From Methanosphaera sp. (GTDB taxonomy: Archaea > Methanobacteriota > Methanobacteria > Methanobacteriales > Methanobacteriaceae): DNA of 19,521 bases. Made by a program: the position numbers and the translations under genes. Below are positions 1-8,131 of this stretch, one piece after another (the stretch's first letter is position 1; the number at the start of each line of letters is the position of its first letter). Where the stretch lies: contig DUHK01000150.1 in the NCBI GenBank assembly GCA_013330915.1, positions 1-19,521 of the forward strand, read 5' to 3'. Below the pieces are notes generated by a model. The model was not told where the DNA came from. It saw only the letters and a list, made by a program, of their open reading frames with translations, and did no database searches.

Positions 1-449
1 CTGGTAATTACATCATCTACAATAACAACATTCTTGTTTTTAATGTTAGCAAAGTTGTTACTAATTGCCCCTTGTGCTGATTCGTTTTTCATGTGTTTGA
101 TTGGGTGGAATACAGATAATTCCGCATCTAATAGTTCTGCCATTATGGTTGCAAATGGAACTCCACTTACACTTATACCAACAACAACATCTATTTCGCT
201 ATCTTCAACTGCTAAATCTGCTAGAGCACTTGAAATGTACTGCATTCTTGCAGAAGATGAACCTACAGTTCTCCAATTGATAGCAAAGTCATCAGGTTTT
301 TGTTTTTGTTTTGTTTTTGATACGCTACTCATTTGCATTATTAACCATTGGGTTGTATCTTTTGAAATGTTTAATTCATCAGCAATTTCACCATTGGTTA
401 ATCCTTTATTTCTAAGTTCAGTTGCTTTTTCTATTAGTTTACTATTCAT
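1..449 (-). CDS. gfcR: GfcR-type HTH-phosphoribosyltransferase, partial at the window edge
   Basis: Read on the minus strand from the ATG at 449 (GTGGGGAT lies just upstream), this gives 149 residues beginning MNSKLIEKATELRNKGLTNG before the window ends. Residues about 3-38 look like a helix-turn-helix (LTNGEIADELNISKDTTQWL). The rest resembles a type I phosphoribosyltransferase, with a VVGISVSGVPFA segment and the start of the PRPP loop (VVIVDDVIT) at the window edge. This layout matches archaeal proteins labelled orotate-phosphoribosyltransferase-like. The haloarchaeal member GfcR is known as a transcriptional regulator of sugar catabolism, so the protein is more likely a regulator than the pyrimidine enzyme PyrE; its targets here are unknown. 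It lies 13 bp after the Gfo/Idh gene and is probably cotranscribed with it and hemC. The C-terminus is missing only because the window ends. Confidence 0.8.
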   Translation of the reverse strand, partial: MNSKLIEKATELRNKGLTNGEIADELNISKDTTQWLIMQMSSVSKTKQKQKPDDFAINWRTVGSSSARMQYISSALADLAVEDSEIDVVVGISVSGVPFATIMAELLDAELSVFHPIKHMKNESAQGAISNNFANIKNKNVVIVDDVIT

Positions 450-462
450 TTTAATCCCCACA

Positions 463-1416
463 TTATTCGAATTCAATGAGTTTTTTCTCTTTTGCTGATT
501 TCATTGCTGCATCCACGATTTTTAATGCTTCAAATCCATCTTGTCCAGACACTTCTGGTGTTCTTTTGTTCTGAACAGCATTAATAAATGATCTTAACTC
601 TTCTTTTAAAGGTTCTTTGTTCTCCACTTTAACTTTTTCAACTTTATTGTTTTCTTTGTATACCGTTACGGTTTGTTCTCCGTAATCTACTGAAATTATA
701 CCTTCAACACCTGTAATGTTTAATTGTCTTTTCTTGTATGGTGTTAACCAGTTAGTTTCAAGAATAGTTAAAACGTCATTATCGTATTTGGTCATAATTT
801 CGGCATGATCTTCAAATTCACAGTTTTTAAGGTTACTGCTCATATTTGCATATACAGTGTTTGCTTTGCCTTCAAACAGATAATTGAATATGTCAATATC
901 GTGTATTGCAAGGTCTATTGCTACACCCACGTCTCTGATACGTGGTGGATAAGGACCTAAACGTTTTGCATTTGCTGTAACAACTTCACCTATTTCACCA
1001 GAATCGATCAGTTCTTTTGCTACTCTTACTGCTGGGTTAAATCGTTCAACGTGTCCTGTTGCTAAAAGTACTCCAGCATCATTTGCAGCATCAATCATTT
1101 CTTGTGCTTCTTCAAGTTTTGATGCTATTGGCTTTTCAACAAGAACATTTTTTCCTGCTTCAATAGCACTCATAACTACATCATGGTGGAATACTGTAGG
1201 TACACAAATGTTTACAGCTTCAATATCTTCTAATTGGAGAATGTTATCAAAATCAACATAACCCACAGTGTTGAACTCTTTTGACACTGAATCCAATGTA
1301 CCTCTTACCATGTCTGATATTGCTAATAAGTGTGCATTTTCTAATTCGGAGTATATACGGACGTGGTTATATCCCATCGCACCTACTCCAATAACTCCCA
1401 CATTTGTCTTGTTCAT
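463..1416 (-). CDS. Gfo/Idh/MocA-family NAD(P)-dependent oxidoreductase
   Basis: A 317-residue protein of the usual Gfo/Idh/MocA length. The N-terminal Rossmann fold has the dinucleotide motif GVGAMG at residues 10-15. The family signature EKPIA lies at about 94-98, followed by GHVERFNPAV near 121 and an active-site-like segment DLAIHDIDIF near 167. Members oxidise or reduce sugars, inositols or nucleotide sugars. Archaeal homologues are often labelled UDP-N-acetylglucosamine 3-dehydrogenase, but the substrate cannot be read from the sequence. The start codon overlaps the hemC stop as ATGA, and the HTH-phosphoribosyltransferase gene follows after 13 bp, so the three genes are probably one transcript. 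A role in cell-surface sugar synthesis would be plausible but is only inference. The family call is firm; the substrate is unknown. Confidence 0.85.
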   Translation of the reverse strand: MNKTNVGVIGVGAMGYNHVRIYSELENAHLLAISDMVRGTLDSVSKEFNTVGYVDFDNILQLEDIEAVNICVPTVFHHDVVMSAIEAGKNVLVEKPIASKLEEAQEMIDAANDAGVLLATGHVERFNPAVRVAKELIDSGEIGEVVTANAKRLGPYPPRIRDVGVAIDLAIHDIDIFNYLFEGKANTVYANMSSNLKNCEFEDHAEIMTKYDNDVLTILETNWLTPYKKRQLNITGVEGIISVDYGEQTVTVYKENNKVEKVKVENKEPLKEELRSFINAVQNKRTPEVSGQDGFEALKIVDAAMKSAKEKKLIEFE

Positions 1417-2285
1417 AATGCTTCCTCTCTCAATCTTTCTCCAATGGATTTTGCAGCTACAATAGCATTATCTTTCTTAGCAGTCTCATTGATATCTGCT
1501 AATATTGTTCCTTCAGGACTTAATAATTCGCAGTGTATGTTTATATCATTTCCATTTACCTTAGATACAATTCCCACAGGCCATTGACAGCCAACTTCTA
1601 AAGTTTCGAGTATGGCTTTCTCACATAATGCTTCTATTCGGGTATTTTCATCATTAAGCTTGCTTACAACATCATAATATTCTGAATCCTTATGTGTCAT
1701 CACTGCTAATGCCCCTTGTCCTGCTGGAGGTACTATGTATGTTTCATCAAAAATTTCTTTTATGTGTTCCTGTAATCCAAGTCTGTTAATACCGGCAAGA
1801 GCCATTATTGTAGCATCGTATTCTCCTTCTTCAACTTTTCGAATTCTTGTGTCGATGTTTCCACGAATAGGTTTGGTTACTACATTTTTTTCATGTAATT
1901 TACAGAATGCTTCTCTTCTAACACTACTAGTACCAAGTGTAGCACCATCTGGAAGTTCATCCCATGAATAATTAGAAATCAATACTTCATTAATAGCTTC
2001 TCTTTTGGGGATGGCTGTTATTGCTAGTTGGTCATTTAATTCACTTGGAAGATCTTTAAAACTGTGTACAGCAAAATCAATCTCACCTTCAATCAAGGCT
2101 GTATCCAATTCCTTTGTAAAAATACCTTTTGCGTCAATATTATATAATTGTGAATCTTTAATTTTGTCACCAGTTGTTTTAATGATTTTGGTTTCTATCT
2201 TTTCGCCAATTATCTCTTCTAATGAATTAACAACAGTTTGAGTTTGGGTAGTAGCTAACTTACTTCCTCTAGTACCAACTATCAA
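1413..2285 (-). CDS. hemC: hydroxymethylbilane synthase (porphobilinogen deaminase)
   Basis: HemC joins four porphobilinogen units into hydroxymethylbilane, the linear tetrapyrrole that leads to sirohydrochlorin, cobamides, haem and F430. The 290-residue protein is of normal family length. It shows GTRGSKLA at 4-11, HSFKDLP at 74-80 with the catalytic Asp at about 78, the double arginine SSVRR at about 120-124, RGNIDTR at 141-147, and the dipyrromethane-cofactor cysteine in LEVGCQWPVG (Cys233). The start is TTG at 2285. GGAGGT lies seven bases upstream, and no in-frame ATG exists between them; an ATG flush against the Shine-Dalgarno is out of frame. It overlaps the Gfo/Idh gene by 4 bp. It lies 249 bp downstream of cfbE on the same strand, so the first macrocycle-forming step and the last F430 step are neighbours. 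Confidence 0.95.
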   Translation of the reverse strand: MIVGTRGSKLATTQTQTVVNSLEEIIGEKIETKIIKTTGDKIKDSQLYNIDAKGIFTKELDTALIEGEIDFAVHSFKDLPSELNDQLAITAIPKREAINEVLISNYSWDELPDGATLGTSSVRREAFCKLHEKNVVTKPIRGNIDTRIRKVEEGEYDATIMALAGINRLGLQEHIKEIFDETYIVPPAGQGALAVMTHKDSEYYDVVSKLNDENTRIEALCEKAILETLEVGCQWPVGIVSKVNGNDINIHCELLSPEGTILADINETAKKDNAIVAAKSIGERLREEAL

Positions 2286-2534
2286 TAAACATACCTCCTT
2301 TTTTTAAAATTTAATGTAGAAATGATATTTGTTTATACACTTATTATTAAACATTAATTAATTCTATGTTATCTTTAATTTAATTAATTATTTTTATACT
2401 CTTTATCTATATATGTTTAAAAGTATTAATATAGTTTTAATTATTACACCATAAATAAACTAATATTTCTTTTTAATTATTAATTTATAATTCTTATTTA
2501 AGTTTAAATTTATTATTGGGTTATTTTGATGCCT
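2286..2534 (-). promoter_or_regulatory. 249-bp AT-rich gap between cfbE and hemC, possible hemC promoter
   Basis: This is the longest gene-free stretch in the window. It is almost entirely A and T with many short AATTAATT-like palindromes, and I see no ORF, tRNA or clear RNA structure. A TATA-like element on the minus strand (CATATATAG, about 2406-2416) could direct transcription towards hemC with a leader of roughly 100 bases. No clean U-rich terminator follows cfbE on this strand, so read-through from cfbE into hemC is possible. The promoter position is inferred from motif appearance only. Confidence 0.3.
2293..2298 (-). promoter_or_regulatory. hemC ribosome binding site that selects a TTG start
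   Basis: On the minus strand GGAGGT is followed directly by an out-of-frame ATG and then, seven bases after the Shine-Dalgarno, by TTG in the hemC frame. Normal spacing therefore favours TTG. The ATG frame ends after seven codons. Confidence 0.65.
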
Positions 2535-3869
2535 TTATTTTTTGAAATATTTGATTTCTGAATTATATTCGCTTCTATAAATTATTTGAATCAATTTTTT
2601 ATCAGCATCATTTTCACAATACTCTATAGCATCACCAAGTTTTTTAAAGTATGAACAATCCGATTTTAATCTTTTTTTAAGGTTATATCCCAATTCTCCA
2701 GTTAAAATTATACAATTGGGACTGATTTTCTTAAGAAAATTACATAATTTTTCTTCATCGATTTCTTCACATGTAATTCCGTAATCTCCTCCAACAATAA
2801 TCAGATAATCTTCACCATATTTCTTTAGGTTTTCAACACATTTTTTTATGGAAGTGGTATTAAGACCTGGATTAATGTCTTCAATTATCAGTTTATCATT
2901 AATGTATCTGAAAGAGTTTCTTCCTTCGATAGGGGCAGCTGATTCTAGATTGGAGCTGATATCTCCAATATCCATACCAATGATTAGGGCTGTGCTGATT
3001 GCAAAAAGTAAATTCATAACATAAAAATCACTTAAGGCAAACTGAGTCATGGTTAATGTCCGGTCAAAGTAGTGGATATTAAATGAAGTGCTCTTTATAG
3101 TATAATCAACTTTATCAGCATACACATCGGCATTTTCATCATCAAAACTTATCCTTATAACATTTTCATGTTGGGAATAATACTTTTTATAGGCATCAAA
3201 ATCACAAATGGTGTATTGTGAAGTAAAAACAGATTCCTTTGCGATTGATGCACTACTCGATGCTTTTGCTATGTCGTAATCCTCTATGATGTTTGTAAGG
3301 ATGTTTATGTATCCATGGGGAATAACACCTAAGGAAACTTCAAAAATACAGTAATCCACATCATCCAGTATTTTCATATCTTGTGCCTTTTTTATGGCTG
3401 TTATTATACTTGCAGGGGTAATGCTAAGTTTTTCAATCAATATTTTATTGTTATAAGTTAATTCGGCACTTGTCAAAACAAGGGTGTTATAATTGCTTAA
3501 AACATGTTTTAATAATGTGGTGACAGTGGTTTTTCCCTTAACGCCAGTAACCTGAATGATTTTCAAATCATCAGGGGTCATCTTTTTTAATAGGTATGCA
3601 ACAAATTCATGGTGTGTATAATCTGTTTTAATCACGGGTGGCATGTGTACTGGATTGATTTTTATGAAAGAATCTTCATCCTCCAGTATCTCATTTATTG
3701 ATAAAAATTTAACGCCGGTTTTATTTTCCCATTCTTCTTTTTCAGATTTTGAAAGTTTATTGTAGATATCATAAAAAAATAAATTGTTATTGGTGTATTT
3801 AGAATATTCTTCCAATAAAACAAGTCCTCCATGATTGGCATCACTGATTAAAATGTCTTTTTTATTCAT
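2535..3869 (-). CDS. cfbE: coenzyme F430 synthase, Mur-ligase family
   Basis: CfbE carries out the ATP-dependent ring closure of seco-F430 to coenzyme F430, the nickel tetrapyrrole of methyl-coenzyme M reductase. The 444-residue protein has a Mur-ligase layout. The N-terminal domain carries DANHGG (10-15), FYDIY (32-36) and PVHMPP followed by THHE, which I associate with CfbE. The ATP-binding P-loop TGVKGKTTV lies at 108-116, FEVSLG at about 176, the Mur-type GR within PIEGRNS at 313-319, and DINPGLNTTS at 331-340. I chose ATG at 3869 because GGAG lies eight bases upstream; the longer GTG start at 3878 overlaps that GGAG. The gene follows NAD kinase by 21 bp and precedes hemC, which fits a tetrapyrrole role. 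It could in principle be another archaeal Mur-like ligase, but the N-terminal motifs and neighbours favour CfbE. Confidence 0.85.
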   Translation of the reverse strand: MNKKDILISDANHGGLVLLEEYSKYTNNNLFFYDIYNKLSKSEKEEWENKTGVKFLSINEILEDEDSFIKINPVHMPPVIKTDYTHHEFVAYLLKKMTPDDLKIIQVTGVKGKTTVTTLLKHVLSNYNTLVLTSAELTYNNKILIEKLSITPASIITAIKKAQDMKILDDVDYCIFEVSLGVIPHGYINILTNIIEDYDIAKASSSASIAKESVFTSQYTICDFDAYKKYYSQHENVIRISFDDENADVYADKVDYTIKSTSFNIHYFDRTLTMTQFALSDFYVMNLLFAISTALIIGMDIGDISSNLESAAPIEGRNSFRYINDKLIIEDINPGLNTTSIKKCVENLKKYGEDYLIIVGGDYGITCEEIDEEKLCNFLKKISPNCIILTGELGYNLKKRLKSDCSYFKKLGDAIEYCENDADKKLIQIIYRSEYNSEIKYFKK

Positions 3870-3890
3870 TAGGTGCACTCCAATGTCTTT

Positions 3891-4718
3891 TTATTTCATG
3901 GTTAATTTCTTATTGACACTTTCATAGAAATTTTTTCTAAACCTTACAAAGTAAGCAACAACATCTGATTTTCTAAGTTTGATTTCTTCCATATATCCGT
4001 ATTCTTTATTATTTACACCATCCAACACAGCTAATCCTTTTTTATTTTTATTTAAAAATTTTACAGTCATTCTACTATCTGCAGGTACTATTTTTGGTCT
4101 GGTGTTTAGTTTAAATGGACATATTGGTATTATAACTGCTGCTTCCACTCTTGGATCTACAATAGGACCTCCAGCACTCATAGCATATGCAGTAGATCCA
4201 CTTGGTGTTGAAATAATCAGACCATCGGCACGAACATTATCAACCAGTTCATCATCGACACTAATTTCCAAATCCAACATTTTACCTGGTTGACTTGTCA
4301 TGATAACCAGTTCATTAAGTACAGTAATCCATTCATCATCACAGAAAACATCTAACTGCAAACGCTCTTCTATAAAGAAATCATAACTAAGAAGAGAATC
4401 CAAACATTCAAAGATATTATCTGGCTCAACTTCTGTTAGAAAACCTACTGTCCCCATGTTGATGCTTAGAATAGGTATCTTTTTTGGAGATAATATCTGC
4501 TGTGTTTTAAGTACAGTACCGTCTCCACCAACACAGATAACAAAATCAGAATTCATCTCGGAGATTGGTGTTGCGAATTCTTTAAACTCAGGAAGCTTGT
4601 CTGCAACATCAGTAGTTATTTCCACTTCGACTTTGTTTTCAAGCAGGTAATTAATAATGTTTCGATCTAGTTCTAATGCATCTTCCTTATCAGTACGTGA
4701 AACAATTCCAATTTTCAA
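3891..4718 (-). CDS. nadK: NAD kinase
   Basis: NAD kinase phosphorylates NAD to NADP and sets the cytosolic NADP(H) supply. The 275 residues cover the full catalytic unit: GGDGT at 64-68 with catalytic Asp66, the NE motif at 135-136 (LNELVI), and the glycine-rich nucleotide-binding stretch DGLIISTPSGSTAYAMSAGG at 165-184. The start is TTG at 4718. GAGGTGAT sits five bases upstream and immediately follows the stop of the phosphatase gene. An ATG between them is out of frame and is closed at once by TGA. In Methanocaldococcus jannaschii the same two activities are known as one fused protein, NADP phosphatase then NAD kinase; here they are separate adjacent genes in the same order. cfbE follows after 21 bp. 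Confidence 0.93.
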   Translation of the reverse strand: MKIGIVSRTDKEDALELDRNIINYLLENKVEVEITTDVADKLPEFKEFATPISEMNSDFVICVGGDGTVLKTQQILSPKKIPILSINMGTVGFLTEVEPDNIFECLDSLLSYDFFIEERLQLDVFCDDEWITVLNELVIMTSQPGKMLDLEISVDDELVDNVRADGLIISTPSGSTAYAMSAGGPIVDPRVEAAVIIPICPFKLNTRPKIVPADSRMTVKFLNKNKKGLAVLDGVNNKEYGYMEEIKLRKSDVVAYFVRFRKNFYESVNKKLTMK

Positions 4719-4731
4719 GGCATATCACCTC
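4715..4731 (-). promoter_or_regulatory. nadK ribosome binding site with a two-codon decoy ORF over the TTG start
   Basis: On the minus strand GAGGTGAT is followed at once by ATGCCTTGA. The ATG opens a Met-Pro-stop reading frame whose TGA overlaps the real TTG start codon. The ATG has no spacing from the Shine-Dalgarno, whereas TTG has five bases, so TTG is the expected initiator. Confidence 0.6.
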
Positions 4732-5562
4732 TTATTCTAATAATTTGATAATATCTTCTTGTAACTTTTTATTAGTTGCAGCTACAATTGTAGTTTTTTC
4801 AAGTAAATCTATCTGGCTGGAGAGTACATTGGAGTTAATGTCACTGATGTAGCCTCCCGCTTCTTTGATGATTAATTGACTTGCAGCGATATCCAAAACT
4901 CTCACGGCTTCAGTATCTAGAAATACGTCATAAATACCCTCTGCTACAAAACACATTTCTACAGCTATTGCTCCCATAATTCTCATACGTCTTACATGTG
5001 AATAAATATTATTCATATCACAACTTGAACGATAAAGATAAGTGCTTAAAGTAGCTTTTTTTGCCTCTTCAACTTCGGAAACATGGATTGGTTCATCATT
5101 TTTTGTTGCATACCTGTCTTTAACTGCCAGATATGTGTCTCCAGTTGGAAAATTCTTTACAAAAGCTACTTCAATATCATCCAGAGTAGTGTCTTCCACT
5201 GAAGCACCATCTTTTATTGATGCAATAGCAATGGAAATGCCATAACATGGAAGATTTTTCATGGCGTTGGTGGTACCATCCAAAGGGTCCATAATCAACA
5301 GTGTCTTGGCAGGTCCATCCCCAAGAGTAACTGTACCAATTTCTTCGCTTATAACAATTAATGATTTGCCTGTATTTTTCAGCACGTCTATTGCTGCATT
5401 TTCTGCATATTCATCAATTTTATGTGTGGGTGTTCCGTCAGCACCTATCTTTGTAATACTTGTAACGTTGGGGTCTTCTCTAGCAAAAGATATGGCTTTT
5501 TCAACTTCTTTTGCTATTGTTGGACATATATCTAACCAAAAATTAATTTCTACATCATTCAT
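4732..5562 (-). CDS. suhB: inositol-monophosphatase-family phosphatase, probable NADP phosphatase or fructose-bisphosphatase
   Basis: This metal-dependent phosphatase has the inositol-monophosphatase fold. Counted from the GTG at 5568, the metal-binding glutamates lie in SEEIG at 74-78, the signature DPLDGTT at 94-100, and the third metal Asp at 226 in LDIAAS, followed by a KEAGG turn. The length of about 276 residues is typical. Archaeal members hydrolyse inositol phosphate, fructose 1,6-bisphosphate or NADP. The position directly before NAD kinase, the order seen in the fused M. jannaschii NADP phosphatase/NAD kinase, favours NADP as at least one substrate. I prefer the ATG at 5562; GTG at 5568 is the alternative. 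Neither has a clear Shine-Dalgarno, so a short or leaderless transcript is possible. The gene is 13 bp from nadK. Confidence 0.85.
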   Translation of the reverse strand: MNDVEINFWLDICPTIAKEVEKAISFAREDPNVTSITKIGADGTPTHKIDEYAENAAIDVLKNTGKSLIVISEEIGTVTLGDGPAKTLLIMDPLDGTTNAMKNLPCYGISIAIASIKDGASVEDTTLDDIEVAFVKNFPTGDTYLAVKDRYATKNDEPIHVSEVEEAKKATLSTYLYRSSCDMNNIYSHVRRMRIMGAIAVEMCFVAEGIYDVFLDTEAVRVLDIAASQLIIKEAGGYISDINSNVLSSQIDLLEKTTIVAATNKKLQEDIIKLLE

Positions 5563-5650
5563 TTTCACACGACTAATTCTATTTATGATTAATATTATTT
5601 ATCTTAAAGTATTTCAAAACTTTGATGCAGATAGTTTGTTCAAAAATAGT
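5563..5650 (-). promoter_or_regulatory. putative promoter of the phosphatase-nadK-cfbE operon
   Basis: This AT-rich segment lies between the lon terminator tract and the phosphatase gene. On the minus strand a TATA-like AAATAATATTAAT (about 5588-5602) sits roughly 25-30 bases before the start codon, and no Shine-Dalgarno is visible, so transcription could begin at or close to the start codon. This is inferred from motif position only. Confidence 0.3.
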
Positions 5651-5671
5651 GTTAAAAAAAGGGGAGGAAAA
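5651..5671 (-). terminator. U-rich terminator after lon
   Basis: Directly after the lon stop, the minus strand reads a pyrimidine-rich tract, CCTCCCC followed by seven T (complement of 5654-5660). Archaeal RNA polymerase terminates at oligo-U tracts, so this is a likely 3' end for lon. There is no strong stem. Confidence 0.5.
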
Positions 5672-8131
5672 TTATGGTTGAAGTGGTTCAACATTGATTT
5701 TTAATCTTTCAGGTTCTGGAAGTTTAATGTTCAATGCTTCAGTCAACACATCTTCAATGTTTTCCATGGCCTTAAATGTTAATTCATTTTTCACTTCATC
5801 TGGAACATCATCCAAATCTTTCATGTTGCGTTTTGGTAAAAGCACGGTTTTAATACCTGATCTGTGTGCTGCAATCACTTTTTCTTTTATACCACCCACA
5901 GGTAATACTTTACCAGTCAATGATATTTCACCGGTCATTGCCAGTGTTGAACTGACAGGTATTCCCGTGATTAATGAGGCCAAAGTTGTTGTCATAGTCA
6001 CTCCTGCAGAGGGACCGTCTTTTGGTATTGCTCCTTCCGGAACGTGTATGTGGATGTCGTGTTCATCATAGTCTGAGTCTTTAAGTAATGAGGAAAGTCT
6101 TGATTTTATGAGACTCTGTGCTATTTGTGCAGACTCTTTCATCACGTCTCCCAATTTACCTGTAAGTTTCAGTTTTCCTTCACCCGGTGTTAAAGCTGCT
6201 TCTATGTATAATATGTCTCCACCAACAGGGGTCCAAGCCAATCCTGTTACTACTCCTGCAGGATTTTCTTCAGGAACCAATTCGTAATGAGCTTTTTCAT
6301 GACCTAATATATCATACAACATATTTTCAGTAACAATATACGGCAAGTCCACATTATCAACAACAATCTTTTCGGTGGTGTGTCTGGCAATTGCCTCTAT
6401 TTGACGTTTAAGATTACGAACTCCTGCTTCTCGGGTGTATTTGTCGATGAGTGTTGAAATGGTTTTTGGTGTTATGTTCAAGTCATCTCTTGTCAGTCCG
6501 TGTTCTTCTAAAACATCATCAATTAAATGTTCTGCTGCTATATGTTCTTTTTCCTGTTTTGTATAACTGTCCAATTCAATTATTTCCAAACGATCCTGTA
6601 ATGGCCCAGGAATGTCTGATAATGAATTTGCAGTACCAATGAAGAATACGTCGGATAAATCATATGGAACCTCAAGGTAATGATCACTGAATGAATCGTT
6701 TTGTTCAGGGTCAAGTACTTCTAAAAGAGCACTGGTTGGGTTTCCATTTATGGATGCAGTCATTTTGTCGATTTCATCCAATACAAATACAGGGTTTGTT
6801 TTTCCAGCTTTTTTCATTCCGTTGATAATTCTTCCAGGAAGTGCCCCTAAATAAGTTCTACGGTGTCCTCTTATTTCTGATTCATCTTTGATTCCACCTA
6901 AACTGGCTCTTACATATGGTCTGTCAAGTGCCTCTGCAATACTTCTGCCCAGACTTGTTTTACCAGTTCCCGGTGGACCGACTAACAGTAAAATTGATCC
7001 TTGTTTTTCTTCTTTCATTTTAAGAACAGTTAAATGTTGGATAATTCTTTCTTTAACTTTTTCTAGTCCGTAATGGTCTTTATCCAACTGTTCTTTTGCT
7101 TTGATTATGTCTATTTTAACACCAGTTTCTTTATGCCAAGGTAGATTTAGGATGGTGTCAAGGTAATTTCTGATTATGTTTTCTTCGGAATTGTTTTGTC
7201 CCTGTCTTTCTAATTTACGCAGTTCTTCTAGTGCTGCTTTTTCCACTTCCTCAGGGAGTTGTGCTTCCATAATCTTTTCACGATATGTTTTGTGGTCATC
7301 TGATTCATCAGTCATTCCAAGCTCTTCCTGAATCATCTTCATTTGTTCTCTTAACAGTGATTGTTTATGAGTTTCACTCATTTTTTTGTTGAGTTTTTTT
7401 GCGATGTCCATTTGGATAAGCATGGCCTCTTTTTGTTCCAGTAATAACTGTACAACAGTCAATGATCTAAGTTTTGCAGATTTCATTTCAAGAAGTTCTT
7501 GTTTTCTTTCTACTGGTACTCTGATGTATGGGAATATTTCAGCAACCTTTTCTAGGGTATCCAGTTTGCCAATAATTTGTTGGGCGTATATTTCGGAGTT
7601 TGGTATTAGGTTGCTGATGGTTAAAACGGCATCATTGATGTTTTTATTTATTGTTAATGATTCTTCTTCTGTCAGGTTTGTTTCTTCTTCCACAACTTCA
7701 TAAATTCCATGGAAAAAACCATCGGTTTCGGTTATTTCTGTTACAAATACTTTGTCTTTTACTTTTAATTCTATTTGGTATTCGTTTGCTTCTTCTTGAA
7801 GGTTTTTGAGTTCTAAAATCACACCTATGTCATAAAATTCCACATTCTCTGATTCATCGTTTGGTATCTTTTTTGGTGTTAATATTATTCCCTGATTTTC
7901 ATTGTTCACGGTTCTTAGCATGTTTTCCGTGTGTGGTTTGTCTAGTTTTATGGTCATGTCTGTGTGTGGCAGGAGAATAGTATTTGGAATAAGTAGTATT
8001 GGTAGTTCATTTTCTCTTAACTCTCTTTTTTCTGTTGGGCTGTTTTCTTTTTGAATGTCCGTGATTATTTCGTTGTTAAGTCTCAATGATTGTGTAAATG
8101 ACAATTTTTTATCATTATTTTCATGTGTCAT
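5672..8131 (-). CDS. lon: ATP-dependent protease Lon, soluble bacterial LonA type
   Basis: Lon unfolds and degrades damaged or regulatory proteins in the cytosol. The 819-residue protein has the full LonA layout: a Lon_N substrate domain starting about residue 42 (ELPILLIPNTILLPH), a helical linker to about 340, an AAA+ module with Walker A GPPGTGKT at 385-392, Walker B VFVLDEID at 448-455 and sensor region GVRNLKRQI near 570, and a C-terminal protease domain. The catalytic dyad is Ser708 in PKDGPSAG and Lys751 in GGIKEK. There is no transmembrane pair inside the AAA+ module and a Lon_N domain is present, so it is not the membrane-bound LonB type usual in archaea. I chose ATG at 8131 because AGGATGTGA lies just upstream; a longer TTG-started frame adds 13 residues including that site. 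It is transcribed alone. Acquisition from bacteria is likely but inferred. Confidence 0.95.
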   Translation of the reverse strand: MTHENNDKKLSFTQSLRLNNEIITDIQKENSPTEKRELRENELPILLIPNTILLPHTDMTIKLDKPHTENMLRTVNNENQGIILTPKKIPNDESENVEFYDIGVILELKNLQEEANEYQIELKVKDKVFVTEITETDGFFHGIYEVVEEETNLTEEESLTINKNINDAVLTISNLIPNSEIYAQQIIGKLDTLEKVAEIFPYIRVPVERKQELLEMKSAKLRSLTVVQLLLEQKEAMLIQMDIAKKLNKKMSETHKQSLLREQMKMIQEELGMTDESDDHKTYREKIMEAQLPEEVEKAALEELRKLERQGQNNSEENIIRNYLDTILNLPWHKETGVKIDIIKAKEQLDKDHYGLEKVKERIIQHLTVLKMKEEKQGSILLLVGPPGTGKTSLGRSIAEALDRPYVRASLGGIKDESEIRGHRRTYLGALPGRIINGMKKAGKTNPVFVLDEIDKMTASINGNPTSALLEVLDPEQNDSFSDHYLEVPYDLSDVFFIGTANSLSDIPGPLQDRLEIIELDSYTKQEKEHIAAEHLIDDVLEEHGLTRDDLNITPKTISTLIDKYTREAGVRNLKRQIEAIARHTTEKIVVDNVDLPYIVTENMLYDILGHEKAHYELVPEENPAGVVTGLAWTPVGGDILYIEAALTPGEGKLKLTGKLGDVMKESAQIAQSLIKSRLSSLLKDSDYDEHDIHIHVPEGAIPKDGPSAGVTMTTTLASLITGIPVSSTLAMTGEISLTGKVLPVGGIKEKVIAAHRSGIKTVLLPKRNMKDLDDVPDEVKNELTFKAMENIEDVLTEALNIKLPEPERLKINVEPLQP

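Noticed and set aside
34..498. Plus-strand ORF of 154 codons opposite the GfcR-like gene
   Set aside because: It is the antisense of a recognisable HTH-phosphoribosyltransferase reading frame on the minus strand and has no family features of its own.
3870..3878. GTG start for cfbE, three codons longer
   Set aside because: The GTG overlaps the GGAG that serves the ATG at 3869, so the longer start lacks its own ribosome binding site.
5673..5696. Short plus-strand ORF after a GGGAGG site
   Set aside because: It has only seven codons, lies over the 3' end of lon, and the purine tract is better explained as the complement of the lon terminator.
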